64,000 nucleotides of DNA from Paraburkholderia unamae. GTDB lineage: Bacteria > Pseudomonadota > Gammaproteobacteria > Burkholderiales > Burkholderiaceae. The notes beneath the pieces were generated by a model. It was not told the DNA's origin. It did no database searches and saw only the letters and a list, made by a program, of their open reading frames with translations. Below, one piece after another: positions 19,538 to 28,508 of this stretch; position 1 is the stretch's first letter, and every line of letters begins with the position of its first letter. Where the stretch lies: the NCBI RefSeq assembly GCF_003268775.1, contig NZ_QLSU01000010.1, positions 248,001 through 312,000 of the forward strand, given 5' to 3'. The translations under genes were made by a program, and so were the position numbers.

Positions 19538-19963
19538 TTAGCGCGAGTAGACGTTGACTTGCGGGAAGAAGAACGCGATTTCGACGGCAGCCGTTTCAGC
19601 TGCGTCCGAACCGTGCACGGCGTTCGCGTCGATGCTGTCGGCGAAGTCGGCGCGGATCGTGCCCTTTTCAGCCTTCTTCGGATCGGTTGCGCCCATCAGT
19701 TCGCGGTTCTTCAGGATGGCGTTCTCGCCTTCCAGCGCTTGAATCATCACCGGACCCGAGATCATGAAGTCGACGAGATCCTTGAAGAACGGACGCTCTG
19801 CGTGAACAGCATAGAACTTCTCTGCGTCGGCACGCGAGAGGTGGACCATGCGCGAGGCAACGATCTTCAGGCCAGCGTTTTCGAAGCGGCTGTAGATCTG
19901 ACCGATCACGTTCTTTGCCACTGCGTCCGGCTTGATAATCGACAGGGTGCGTTCGATCGCCAT
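19538..19963 (-). CDS. ndk: Nucleoside diphosphate kinase
   Basis: A 141-residue enzyme that equalises nucleoside triphosphate pools through a phospho-histidine. The active site NAVHGSD puts the catalytic His at residue 117. The N-terminus (AIERTLSIIKPDAVAKN) and the length are typical. A GGAG ribosome site precedes the ATG and an extended -10 promoter lies further up. It is the first gene of the long minus-strand block. Confidence 0.98.
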   Translation of the reverse strand: MAIERTLSIIKPDAVAKNVIGQIYSRFENAGLKIVASRMVHLSRADAEKFYAVHAERPFFKDLVDFMISGPVMIQALEGENAILKNRELMGATDPKKAEKGTIRADFADSIDANAVHGSDAAETAAVEIAFFFPQVNVYSR

Positions 19964-20009
19964 AAAAACTCCAGAAAATTAAGAGGTTACAGATTCAAAT
20001 GAATCCGCA

Positions 20010-20018
20010 ATTGTAGCA
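20010..20018 (-). promoter_or_regulatory. Extended -10 promoter for ndk (predicted)
   Basis: On the minus strand the sequence reads TGCTACAAT, an extended -10 (TGn plus TACAAT), about 47 bases before the ndk start. There is no good -35 at the right distance, which is common for extended -10 promoters. Confidence 0.5.
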
Positions 20019-20234
20019 TGTTCCAATGTATGATTGCGATTGAACCCTCTTAGGCCCGCCAAACCTGCAACAAGCGCCCCGCAAGCAGGCCCAGGCGCGC
20101 AAGAGCCGTGCCGCCGCGCCTTTCAGTGAGGCTTAATATTGGCGGCATAGGCTGTGCGCAATGTGGTGCGAGGTGCGGTGGAAGCCGCTGTTCGAACCGC
20201 AGCTGAAACATAACGCAAACTGTGTGGCAACCCG

Positions 20235-20263
20235 TTGAAACTCTGGGTCGGCGCACTTATCTT
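20235..20263 (+). promoter_or_regulatory. Sigma-70-type promoter for the Bax-inhibitor-1 family gene (predicted)
   Basis: TTGAAA at 20235-20240 and TATCTT at 20258-20263 are separated by 17 bp. The expected start of transcription is about 55 bases before the gene. Confidence 0.5.
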
Positions 20264-20324
20264 ATGGGGGAGCGGACCGCGCATCGGCGCACCCTCAACC
20301 ACGCGTCTCACGTAAGGAGAAAGC

Positions 20325-21023
20325 ATGAACGAGTATCCCTATAACTTCGGCCGCGGCGGCTCCGTCTCCTCGGCCGAGACCCGCAATCGCGTACTGCGCA
20401 ACACCTACTGGCTGCTCGCGCTGTCGATGGTGCCGACGGTGCTCGGCGCGTGGGTGGGCGTCGCGACCGGTTTCTCGCTCTTCGCCGCAACGAGCCCGGC
20501 CATGAGCCTGCTCGCGTTCTTCGCGATCGCTTTCGGCTTCATGTTCGCCATCGAGCGCACCAAGAACAGCTCGGTGGGCGTGTTCGTGCTGCTCGGCTTC
20601 ACGTTCTTCATGGGCCTGATGCTCTCGCGCCTGCTGTCGTTCATCCTCGGCTTTTCGAACGGCCCGCAGCTCATCATGCTTGCTTTCGGCGGCACCGGCG
20701 TCATTTTCGCCGCCATGGCCACCATCGCCACGGTCAGCAAGCGCGACTTCTCGGGCCTCGGCAAGTGGCTGTTCATGGGCGTGATCGTGATCCTGCTGGC
20801 CGGCGTCGCGAACATGTTCCTGCAACTGCCCGCGCTGATGCTCACGGTTTCCGTGCTCGCCATCCTGATCTTCTCGGCCTACATGTTGTTCGACGTGCAG
20901 CGCGTCGTGAACGGCGGCGAGACGAACTATATCTCGGCCACGCTCGCGATCTATCTGGACCTGTATAACGTGTTCACGAACCTGCTCGCGATCCTCGGCA
21001 TCTTCGGCGGCAATCGCAACTAA
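20325..21023 (+). CDS. Bax inhibitor-1/YccA family membrane protein
   Basis: A 232-residue inner-membrane protein with about seven hydrophobic segments and almost no soluble part. It carries the family features: an Arg-rich start (SSAETRNRVLRNTYWLLALSM), the SKRDFSGLGKWL loop, and a C-terminal YNVFTNLLAILGIFGG. Bacterial members such as YccA and YbhL are proposed pH-sensitive ion channels or FtsH modulators; the exact role here is unknown. A strong AAGGAG ribosome site precedes the ATG. It stands alone between ndk and the metallohydrolase gene. Confidence 0.9.
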   Translation: MNEYPYNFGRGGSVSSAETRNRVLRNTYWLLALSMVPTVLGAWVGVATGFSLFAATSPAMSLLAFFAIAFGFMFAIERTKNSSVGVFVLLGFTFFMGLMLSRLLSFILGFSNGPQLIMLAFGGTGVIFAAMATIATVSKRDFSGLGKWLFMGVIVILLAGVANMFLQLPALMLTVSVLAILIFSAYMLFDVQRVVNGGETNYISATLAIYLDLYNVFTNLLAILGIFGGNRN

Positions 21024-21075
21024 AGCTAACCAAACCCTGGCGGGGCCGGATCGATCGATACCGGCTTCGCAAGAC

Positions 21076-21109
21076 AAAAAGCCCATGACTCGCATCATGG
21101 GCTTTTTTT
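21076..21109. terminator. Bidirectional terminator between the BI-1 gene and the MBL hydrolase gene
   Basis: The hairpin arms are AAGCCCATGA and TCATGGGCTT, with A5 on the left and T7 on the right. It serves the plus-strand BI-1 gene and the minus-strand operon that ends with the metallohydrolase. Confidence 0.9.
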
Positions 21110-21168
21110 CGTCCGTCGATTTTGCCCGGCGGCGCCGGCTAGCGACGCAAGGCGGGTTCAAAGCGGGC

Positions 21169-21945
21169 TCAGAGCGAAATCCAGTCGAAACCTTCCGCCT
21201 GCGAGGCCACGCCGATTTCCGTCGCCGCGTTGCCCAGCACCGCCGCCATTGCCGCGCGGGCCAGGTCGGGCGTGTTGTTCTGCTGACTCAGGTGCGCCGC
21301 GATCAAGTGCCGCAGTTTCGCGCGATCGAGCCCCGCAAGAATGCCACCGGCCGCCTCGTTGTTCAGGTGCCCATGCGATCCGCTGATGCGCGCCTTGAGC
21401 GACGCCGGGTAGCGACTGGTCGCGAGCATGTCGAGATCGTGGTTGCATTCGAGCACGAGCGCATCGCAGCCGCCGAGCACGTTGCTGATATGCGGCGTCG
21501 ATTCGCCAACGTCGGTGAGTACGCCGAGGCGGCTGGCGCCGTCGCTGAACACGAACTGTAGCGGCTCGCGTGCGTCATGCGGCACCGTATAGGGCAACAC
21601 GCCGAGTTCGCCGATTTCGACCGTTTCGTCGCCCCACAGCACATTGAGCTCGACGCCGGCGGCATCGTCCGCGCCCACGGCCTGGGCCGTGCCCCAGCTC
21701 ATGTAAAGCGGGATCGACCAGCGGCGCGCCAGTGTGAGCGCGCTGCCAATGTGATCGCTGTGTTCGTGGGTGATGAGGATCGCGGTGAGCGAGTCGGCGG
21801 CCAGCCCCGCGCGGGCGAGGCGCCGCTCGACTTCCTTCGCTGAGAATCCGCAGTCGAGCAGCGCACGCGTGGGCGTCGCGCCGCCGCCTGCCTCTACGAC
21901 CAGTGCGTTGCCCTCGCTGCCGCTGCCGAGGCTCGCAAATCGCAT
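21169..21945 (-). CDS. Metallo-beta-lactamase-fold hydrolase, WalJ/YycJ-like
   Basis: A 258-residue cytoplasmic MBL-fold protein. The metal site HEHSDH lies at residues 60-65 and a late SHGHLNNEAAGG motif supplies further ligands. The start MRFASLGSGSEGNALVVEAG is typical of the YycJ/WalJ branch, which are mostly putative exonucleases or nucleic-acid hydrolases. The substrate is not known. The ATG at 21945 lies 11 bp after the bamC stop, so the two are probably co-transcribed. Confidence 0.88.
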   Translation of the reverse strand: MRFASLGSGSEGNALVVEAGGGATPTRALLDCGFSAKEVERRLARAGLAADSLTAILITHEHSDHIGSALTLARRWSIPLYMSWGTAQAVGADDAAGVELNVLWGDETVEIGELGVLPYTVPHDAREPLQFVFSDGASRLGVLTDVGESTPHISNVLGGCDALVLECNHDLDMLATSRYPASLKARISGSHGHLNNEAAGGILAGLDRAKLRHLIAAHLSQQNNTPDLARAAMAAVLGNAATEIGVASQAEGFDWISL

Positions 21946-21956
21946 ATCAGCGCACG

Positions 21957-23096
21957 TCAGTTCAACTGCGAATGCAGCGCAGCCACGATGCGCTGCGCGT
22001 CCGACGAGGTGTCGATGTGACCGCTCTGATCCACCACGGCGACCTGGGTCGAGTTGCCCGTTGCCCGAACCGCAACGACGAATTCCGGACCCTGATCCTT
22101 CGCGGCCTTCTTCGGGTTGTAGAACAGCTTGCCGAGCAGGCCGTCGCCCTTGAGCTCCTGCATCGAATCGGCATAGCGCACGTAGTACAGGCCCTTCTCG
22201 CGGTCGCGGTTGTCGACCGTGAAGTTCGTGCGGTCGAGCGCGAGGCCCACGCGCAGCCACGCGGTGTCGAACGCTTCGGGCAGATCGAGCGTCGTGCCGT
22301 CAGGACCAGCGGCGACCTTGACCCCGGCCGTGGACGGACGGGCGTCGGTCAGCAGTTGCTTCGACTGCGAGTCGGTCAGACCGAACTTCTGCATGATCTT
22401 CGCGAGAAACGCGGCTTCCAGCGCCGGGTCGCGCGGGCGCTCCACCCACTTCGAGCCCGTCTTGTCCTGCCCCGTCAGCACTTCTTCCATCGCGTTATGC
22501 GTAACGGAAATATCGGTTTGACCGTCCGGACCGCGCGAAACCAGCACACGGAAGCGGTCGCGCGTGCCAGACGAGTACGCGAAGTCAATCACGCGGCCGA
22601 TCGTGCGGCGGAACCAGTCGTCCGGAATATTGGCGCGATTCTCGGCCCAGTCGGTCGTCATGATGCCCGTGGACGGCGAGTCGGTCGTCAGCGTGAAGCC
22701 ATTCTCGGTCCAGAACTCCTGCAACTGCGGCCAGACGTCGTCAGGCGAGCGCCCGTCCACCACCAGCCAGCGGCGGTCGCCGTCGCGCTCCACGTGCATG
22801 CCCAACGGGTCTTGCGAGCTCGGCACGCCGAGCGTGGCGTTGCCCGCCGGTGTGACCGTGCGCTGCGCGGCGCCGCCGAGCGTGATGGTGGGCGGCGGCG
22901 CGACATACTTCTGGTCGTTCGGAGCCGACGACAGATCCTGCGGCACGCTCAGCGGCGGCGCCGTAGGCGTGTCCTTGTAGTTGACGCGATCCGTCGCGAA
23001 CATGTCGTTCAGCGACTCGCAACCTGCGAGCGAGCCGAGAGCAAGCGCCAGCACCGCCATGCGGGTTGCGTGGAGGGAAAGAGCGGAACGTTTCAT
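21957..23096 (-). CDS. bamC: Outer-membrane assembly lipoprotein BamC
   Basis: A 379-residue lipoprotein of the BAM complex. The signal peptide ends in lipobox LGSLAGC with Cys26. An unstructured segment follows (residues about 30-75, NYKDTPTAPPLSVPQDL), which in E. coli BamC covers the substrate face of BamD. Two helix-grip domains make up the rest (RRWLVVDGRSPDDVWPQL and AFDTAWLRVGLALDRTNFTV). Its place directly after dapA is conserved in proteobacteria. Confidence 0.92.
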   Translation of the reverse strand: MKRSALSLHATRMAVLALALGSLAGCESLNDMFATDRVNYKDTPTAPPLSVPQDLSSAPNDQKYVAPPPTITLGGAAQRTVTPAGNATLGVPSSQDPLGMHVERDGDRRWLVVDGRSPDDVWPQLQEFWTENGFTLTTDSPSTGIMTTDWAENRANIPDDWFRRTIGRVIDFAYSSGTRDRFRVLVSRGPDGQTDISVTHNAMEEVLTGQDKTGSKWVERPRDPALEAAFLAKIMQKFGLTDSQSKQLLTDARPSTAGVKVAAGPDGTTLDLPEAFDTAWLRVGLALDRTNFTVDNRDREKGLYYVRYADSMQELKGDGLLGKLFYNPKKAAKDQGPEFVVAVRATGNSTQVAVVDQSGHIDTSSDAQRIVAALHSQLN

Positions 23097-23221
23097 GTGG
23101 GCCTTCGTGATACGGGAACGCTAAGCCTTGCTCTGCCAGATGGACTGTCCGGGGTCTGTCAGCGATTGGGCGGGTGGGCCGTGGCGGCGTCGGTTGAAAA
23201 AACGGCGACTGGCTGACTGGA

Positions 23222-24127
23222 TCAGCCAGTCAGGCCGGCTTCGCGCAGCGCGGCGCGCACCACGTCGTGGTAGCGCGCATCGAGCGGCGTGAGCGGCAGA
23301 CGAATGCCGCCTTCGATGCGGCCGAGTTCCTGCAACGCCCACTTCACCGGAATCGGATTCGATTCGATGAACAGGTTCTTGTGCAGCGACAACAGCTTCA
23401 GATGAATCTCGCGCGCCGTCTTGACGTCGCCGGCAATCGCGGCGCGGCACAACTCGCTCATCTGGCGCGGCGCGACGTTAGCCGTCACCGAGATATTGCC
23501 GTGGCCGCCCAGCAGCATCAGCGCGATCGCGGTGGGATCGTCACCACTGAAAATCTTGAAGCCGTTCGGCGCATGCTTGATGAGGTGCGCGGCGCGGTCG
23601 ATGTTACCCGTCGCTTCCTTCACCGCGATGATGCCCGGCACCTCGGCCAGACGCAGGATGGTCTCGTTCGACATGTCCGCGACCGTACGGCCCGGCACGT
23701 TGTACAGGATGACCGGCAGGTCGACCGACTCCGCGATCTTCGCGAAGTGCAGGTACATGCCTTCCTGGGTCGGCTTGTTGTAGTACGGCACGACCTGGAG
23801 CGACGCCTGCGCGCCCACTTCCTTCGCATGCTTCGTGAGTTCGATCGCCTCGGCCGTGGAGTTGCCGCCGGCGCCCGCGATGATCGGCATACGGCCGGCA
23901 GCGTGCTCGACCGCCGTCTTGATCATCAGGATGTGCTCTTCGACGTCGAGCGTCGCGGACTCACCGCTCGTACCGACGACGACGAGGGCATCCGTCCCCT
24001 CTTCCACGTGCCAGTCGATCAGTTTGCGGAACGCCGGCAGATCGAGACTGCCGTCCTCGTGCATGGGGGTGACGATCGCGGGAATGCTGCCGCGCAGCGT
24101 AATGCCGTCCTGAGTGCCGTTAGCCAT
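23222..24127 (-). CDS. dapA: 4-hydroxy-tetrahydrodipicolinate synthase
   Basis: A 301-residue class I aldolase that condenses pyruvate with aspartate semialdehyde, the first step of the lysine and diaminopimelate branch. The Schiff-base lysine is Lys170 (AVKEATGN), with the catalytic Tyr142 (LYNVPGR) and the GTSGE loop at 52-56. Length and motifs match DapA well. It precedes bamC and follows the methyltransferase gene. Confidence 0.96.
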   Translation of the reverse strand: MANGTQDGITLRGSIPAIVTPMHEDGSLDLPAFRKLIDWHVEEGTDALVVVGTSGESATLDVEEHILMIKTAVEHAAGRMPIIAGAGGNSTAEAIELTKHAKEVGAQASLQVVPYYNKPTQEGMYLHFAKIAESVDLPVILYNVPGRTVADMSNETILRLAEVPGIIAVKEATGNIDRAAHLIKHAPNGFKIFSGDDPTAIALMLLGGHGNISVTANVAPRQMSELCRAAIAGDVKTAREIHLKLLSLHKNLFIESNPIPVKWALQELGRIEGGIRLPLTPLDARYHDVVRAALREAGLTG

Positions 24128-24171
24128 GAAACGCCAGAAAAATGAGTCGGTTAAACCGCGATTGTAGCGGA

Positions 24172-24804
24172 TTAGCCGGTCAGATCGTAACGCGGTGCGG
24201 GTAGGCCCTGGTTCTCAGGTACATTACCGATGCTTTCGAGGGACACTGAGGTCGTTTTTTCCCGTACCGCGCAGATGCGCTGAATATACGCCTCACGGGG
24301 CTGCGAGAGAAACCCGTCCTCGTAGGCGATCACCCGCAAGGCGGGCGCGCAGACGGCGAGCAATTCGCCGGGCGCGAGCAGAAAAGCGGGGTTCGATGGC
24401 TTGCCCACGGTCTCGTTGCCCTGTGCAAAGGTTTCGTAGACGAGGACGCCGCCGGGCGCGAGTGCGTCGATGAGACGCGTCATGAGCGGCCGGTGCAGGT
24501 AATTCGTGACCACGACGGCGGCAAAGCGCGCGTCGGCGGCCAGCGGCCAGGGCGCGCCTTCGAGGTCGCACTCTAATGAGGTGACGCCCGCCACGCCATG
24601 GAGCGTGGCGAGCGCGGCGGCGTCGCGATCGAGCGCCATAACCGGATGGCCTTGCGCCGCGAGCCAGCGTGCGTGCCGGCCCGCGCCCGAGGCCACGTCG
24701 AGCACCCTGCCGCCAGGCGCGATCAGCTGCGCCCAGCGGCGCACCCAGCGCGAGGGCTCCGAAAGCCCGTGGACGAGCGGCGCGGCGGCAGGCGTCGGCG
24801 TCAT
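24172..24804 (-). CDS. Class I SAM-dependent methyltransferase
   Basis: A 210-residue protein with the SAM-binding motif I VLDVASGAGRHARWLA (from about residue 34), an acidic residue ending strand 2 (VMALDRD) and a post-motif segment VVVTNYLHRPL. The methyl acceptor cannot be told. The ATG at 24804 is the first fitting start, 17 bp after trpS, and the gene lies 44 bp before dapA, so it is probably part of that operon. Confidence 0.85.
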   Translation of the reverse strand: MTPTPAAAPLVHGLSEPSRWVRRWAQLIAPGGRVLDVASGAGRHARWLAAQGHPVMALDRDAAALATLHGVAGVTSLECDLEGAPWPLAADARFAAVVVTNYLHRPLMTRLIDALAPGGVLVYETFAQGNETVGKPSNPAFLLAPGELLAVCAPALRVIAYEDGFLSQPREAYIQRICAVREKTTSVSLESIGNVPENQGLPAPRYDLTG

Positions 24805-24821
24805 CGGCTGCGTCAATTGCG

Positions 24822-26024
24822 TCAGCTGTAGGAGAGGCCCATGGCCTCGCGCACGTCGCGCATGGTTTCGTTGGCGAACTTGCGCGCCTTGTCGCAGCCG
24901 TCCGCAACGATGGCGCGCAGGAGCGACGGATCGTCCATGTACTTCTGTGCGCGTTCGAGCATCGGTTGCTGCTCGCGCAGGATGCCCTCGATCACCGGTT
25001 GCTTGCACTCCAGACAGCCGATGCCCGCCGAACGGCAGCCCTTTTGCACCCAGTCGTGCGTCTGCTCGTCGGTGTAGACCTGGTGCAGTTGCCATACCGG
25101 GCACTTGTCCGGATCGCCCGGATCGGTGCGGCGCACGCGCGCCGGGTCGGTCGGCATGGTGCGCACCTTCTTCGTGATCGACTCGGCGTCTTCGCGCAGG
25201 CCGATGGTGTTGCCATACGACTTCGACATCTTCTGGCCGTCGAGGCCCGGCATGCGCGAAGCTTCGGTCAGCAGCACCTGCGGCTCGGGCAGGATGATCT
25301 TGCGCGAGCCTTCGAGGTAGCCGAACAGGCGCTCGCGATCGCTCATCGAAAGGCTTTGCGATTCCGAAAGCATGGCGCGGGCCTGTTCGAGCGCCTCTTC
25401 ATTGCCTTCCTGCTGGTAGGCGTTGCGCAGCTCGTGGTAGAGCTTCGAGCGCTTGCCGCCCAGCTTCTTCGCGGCGTCGTTGGCCTTCTCTTCGAAGCCC
25501 GGCTCGCGGCCGTACATATAGTTGAAACGGCGCGCCATTTCGCGGGCCATTTCGACGTGCGGCACCTGGTCCTCGCCCACCGGCACGAGCGACGCGCGGT
25601 ACAGCAGGATGTCGGCGGCCATCAGCACGGGGTAACCGAGGAAGCCATAGGTGCCGAGGTCCTTGTCGCGCAGCTTTTCGATCTGCTCCTTGTAGGTCGG
25701 CACGCGTTCGAGCCAGGACAGCGGCGTGCTCATGCCGAGCAGGAGCGCGAGTTCGGCGTGCTCGGGCACGCGGCTCTGGATGAACAGCGTCGCCTGGTTC
25801 GGGTCGATGCCCGATGCGAGCCAGTCGATCAGCACGTCCCAGACGTTCTTCTCGATGACATCCGGCGTTTCGTAGTGCGTGGTGAGCGCATGCCAGTCCA
25901 CCACGCAGAAGAAGCACGGGTACTCGGACTGAAGCCGCACCCAGTTTTTCAGCACGCCGTGATAGTGGCCGAGGTGCAGCGACCCGGTGGGCCGCATGCC
26001 GGAGAAGATACGGTCAGGGAACAT
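24822..26024 (-). CDS. trpS: Tryptophanyl-tRNA synthetase
   Basis: A 400-residue class I aminoacyl-tRNA synthetase. The HIGH-type motif is HLGH at residues 17-20 (PTGSLHLGHYHG) and the KMSKS loop is intact (GQKMSKSYGNTIG). It has a CPVWQLHQVY...CLECKQ segment with cysteines, seen in the longer TrpRS form of this group. The ATG at 26024 (MFPDRIFSGMRP) gives the usual N-terminus; the frame opens eight codons earlier, which would overlap the upstream protease gene. Confidence 0.96.
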   Translation of the reverse strand: MFPDRIFSGMRPTGSLHLGHYHGVLKNWVRLQSEYPCFFCVVDWHALTTHYETPDVIEKNVWDVLIDWLASGIDPNQATLFIQSRVPEHAELALLLGMSTPLSWLERVPTYKEQIEKLRDKDLGTYGFLGYPVLMAADILLYRASLVPVGEDQVPHVEMAREMARRFNYMYGREPGFEEKANDAAKKLGGKRSKLYHELRNAYQQEGNEEALEQARAMLSESQSLSMSDRERLFGYLEGSRKIILPEPQVLLTEASRMPGLDGQKMSKSYGNTIGLREDAESITKKVRTMPTDPARVRRTDPGDPDKCPVWQLHQVYTDEQTHDWVQKGCRSAGIGCLECKQPVIEGILREQQPMLERAQKYMDDPSLLRAIVADGCDKARKFANETMRDVREAMGLSYS

Positions 26025-26028
26025 GATG

Positions 26029-26694
26029 TTATGAAAAGAGCGATACAAGAGGGGTAAGAACCGCCGTGACCACGTCGTAACCTAGACTTACGAGCGGACG
26101 CAGCCAGAATCGCGTGAAGATGCCACTCACGAGCAACCCCATCACGATGATGAAACCATAGGGCTCGATACGGGCGAGCGCAATGCTCGCGCGCGTGGGC
26201 AGCAGCGCCCCGAGCACGCGGCCGCCGTCGAGCGGCGGCAGCGGAAAGAGATTGAGCACGCCCAGCACGAGGTTCACGCCCACGCCGGCGGCGGCCATGC
26301 GCGTGAAGAACGGCTCGTTCACGGCGAGCACCGCCAGCGCCACGCCGAACACGCCCCACACGAGCGCCTGCACGAAGTTGCACAGCGGCCCGGCCGCCGC
26401 GACCCACAGCGTGCCCCAGCGCGGATTGCGCAGATTGCTGAAGGCGATCGGCACGGGCTTCGCGTAACCGAACACAAACGCACCATTCGTCAGGAAATAC
26501 AGCACGAGCGGCATGGCGATCGTGCCGATCGGGTCGATGTGGCGCATCGGGTTGAAGGACACGCGGCCGAGCACATAGGCGGTGTTGTCGCCGAGCATGC
26601 GCGCGACGTAGCCGTGCGCGGCCTCGTGCAGCGTAATCGCGAAGATGACCGGCAAGGCGTAGACGACGATCGTCTGAATCAGATTGGCTTCCAT
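26029..26694 (-). CDS. Site-2 protease family membrane metalloprotease
   Basis: A 221-residue polytopic protein. The zinc motif HEAAH lies at residues 23-27 in the first membrane segment, and the third ligand motif LPPLDGGRVLG lies in a later segment. It lacks the PDZ domain of RseP, so it belongs to the short group of S2P-like proteases whose substrates are mostly unknown. It lies 4 bp before trpS, which it probably shares a transcript with. Confidence 0.9.
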   Translation of the reverse strand: MEANLIQTIVVYALPVIFAITLHEAAHGYVARMLGDNTAYVLGRVSFNPMRHIDPIGTIAMPLVLYFLTNGAFVFGYAKPVPIAFSNLRNPRWGTLWVAAAGPLCNFVQALVWGVFGVALAVLAVNEPFFTRMAAAGVGVNLVLGVLNLFPLPPLDGGRVLGALLPTRASIALARIEPYGFIIVMGLLVSGIFTRFWLRPLVSLGYDVVTAVLTPLVSLFS

Positions 26695-26790
26695 GGCGGG
26701 CTATTGTATCAATGCGGTATCAATGCGGAATCCATGCCTTTCGGCCACGCGAGGCGCGCGCCGCTTCGTGTTCCTCCGCCAGGTACGTTT

Positions 26791-27429
26791 CTAGGCTTCT
26801 TCTTCCTCGATGCCGAACGGCTCGAGTGCGCCGCGCCCGGGGCGCACGAGCACCGGCTCCTCGCCCGTGAGGTCGATCACCGTGGACGGCTCGCACGGGC
26901 ACGCCCCACCGTCGATCACGAGATCGACCTGCTTTTCGAGGCGCTCGCGAATCTCTTCGGGGTCGTTCAGCGGTTCGGTGTCGGGCGGCAGGATCAGCGT
27001 GGATGCGAGCAGCGGCTCGCCCAGTTCTTCGAGGATCGCCTGCGGGATCGCGTGCCCCGGCACGCGCAGCCCGATCGTCTTGCGCGACGGATGCGAGAGA
27101 CGGCGCGGCACTTCCTTGGTCGCCACCAGCACGAACACGTACGGCCCCGGCGTCACCGACTTGATGAGCCGGTACTGGCGGTTGTCCACCATCGCGAAGT
27201 TCGCGAGTTCGGAAAGATCGCGCACCATCAGCGAGAGCAGCGCCTTCTCGTCGAGCCCGCGGATACGGCGCAGGCGCTCGGCCGCGTGCTTGTCGTCGAT
27301 GCGCGCGGCGAGCGCATAGCTCGAATCGGTGGGCAGCGCGATCACGCCGCCATCGCGGATGATCTGCACCGCCTGCTTGACGAGGCGCGGCTGCGGATTC
27401 TCTGGGTGAAGCCGAAAAAACTGGGACAT
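26791..27429 (-). CDS. L-threonylcarbamoyladenylate synthase-type protein (YciO/Sua5 family)
   Basis: A 212-residue YrdC-fold protein. It starts with the nucleotide-binding signature VIALPTDSSYALAARI and later has SHPSRKTIGLRVPGH and a C-terminal PSTVIDLTGEEPVLVRPGRG. Sua5/TsaC make threonylcarbamoyl-AMP for the t6A tRNA base. The start MSQFFRLHPENPQPR marks the YciO subgroup, whose role in t6A is less certain. The ATG at 27429 is chosen because the frame upstream is low-quality sequence. Confidence 0.88.
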   Translation of the reverse strand: MSQFFRLHPENPQPRLVKQAVQIIRDGGVIALPTDSSYALAARIDDKHAAERLRRIRGLDEKALLSLMVRDLSELANFAMVDNRQYRLIKSVTPGPYVFVLVATKEVPRRLSHPSRKTIGLRVPGHAIPQAILEELGEPLLASTLILPPDTEPLNDPEEIRERLEKQVDLVIDGGACPCEPSTVIDLTGEEPVLVRPGRGALEPFGIEEEEA

Positions 27430-27511
27430 GGCAGTAATCAGCTCAACGGGTGGCGACGGGAAACTGCGGGACAGCACGGAACGCAGACGACTGCGAACTA
27501 CACCGGGAATT

Positions 27512-27537
27512 GACGACAACCGCGGACGACAACCGCG
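27512..27537. repeat. 13-bp tandem direct repeat
   Basis: GACGACAACCGCG occurs twice in a row between the PHP gene and the YciO-type gene. The flanking bases look partly related (GACTGCAACCACG follows). Confidence 0.8.
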
Positions 27538-27592
27538 GACTGCAACCACGCCGGACGGGACCGGCCCGTTCAGGCCGCCGGCCTTGCGTGGC

Positions 27593-28423
27593 CTACAGCC
27601 ATCGCTCCCAGACGGGCTTGAGATCGGAAGGAAGCGGCGGCAACGTGCCCGGCTCGATCGAATCCGGGCCCGGCGCGTGGAAGTCCGAGCCGCGCGACGC
27701 CTCGAAGCCGAAGCGCCGTGCGACGGCAGCATACTCGCCGTACTGGTCCGGCGTGTGGCTGCCGGTCACGACTTCGATGGCCTTGCCGCCCAGATCGATG
27801 AATTCGCCGAAAAACGTGTCGAACTCGAGCTGGCTATAAGCATAGCGGCCCGGATGCGCGACGATCGCCTCGCCGCCCGCCGCCTTGATCCAGGAAACCG
27901 CGTCGGCAAGCTTCGCCCAGCGGTGCGAGACGTAGCCCGGCTTGCCTTCGCCGAGCCAGCGGGAAAATGCGTCCTGGATGTTCTGCGCGCGCCCGCTCTC
28001 CACGAGAAAGCGTGCGAAGTGCGTGCGCGAGATCAGGTCGGGATTCGAGACGTAACGCAGCGCCCCGGTGTAAGCGTCGGGAACGCCGAGTTCGCCAAGG
28101 CGCTCGCCGATGGCTTCCGCGCGGGCGGCGCGGCCGTTGCGCGTGCGCGCGAGCCCGTCGACCAGCGCGGCACACTCGGGGTCGACGTGCAGGCCGACGA
28201 TGTGCACCGTGCGCGAAGCCCAGGTGACGGAAATCTCCACGCCGCTCAGATAGCGCATGCCGAGCGCTTCGGCCGCTTCGCGCGCCTCGCGCTGGCCGCC
28301 GAGCTCATCGTGATCGGTGAGCGCCCACAGCGTCACGCCGCCCGCCTTCGCCAGCTGCGCAACGGCAGCGGGGGCCAGTTGGCCATCGGAGACAGTGGAG
28401 TGGCAGTGGAGATCGGCGTTCAT
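27593..28423 (-). CDS. PHP-domain phosphatase, RNase AM (YciV)-like 3',5'-nucleoside bisphosphate phosphatase
   Basis: A 276-residue PHP (polymerase and histidinol phosphatase) protein. Metal-binding motifs are seen in order: DLHCHSTVSDG (His6, His8), LTDHDE, a middle HIVGLHVD, AHPGRY and the last GSDFHAPG. This pattern matches the group that removes the 3'-phosphate from pAp and trims RNA 5' ends (E. coli YciV/RnmAMP). It lies upstream of the YciO-type gene on the same strand, a common pairing. Confidence 0.9.
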   Translation of the reverse strand: MNADLHCHSTVSDGQLAPAAVAQLAKAGGVTLWALTDHDELGGQREAREAAEALGMRYLSGVEISVTWASRTVHIVGLHVDPECAALVDGLARTRNGRAARAEAIGERLGELGVPDAYTGALRYVSNPDLISRTHFARFLVESGRAQNIQDAFSRWLGEGKPGYVSHRWAKLADAVSWIKAAGGEAIVAHPGRYAYSQLEFDTFFGEFIDLGGKAIEVVTGSHTPDQYGEYAAVARRFGFEASRGSDFHAPGPDSIEPGTLPPLPSDLKPVWERWL

Positions 28424-28508
28424 TGCGTGCAGGAAAAGGATGAATATCCATTTTACTGCAATGCAGTGAAGTCGTCGGGGTCACCCTTTGCGCGCGGCCA
28501 CGAGGCGC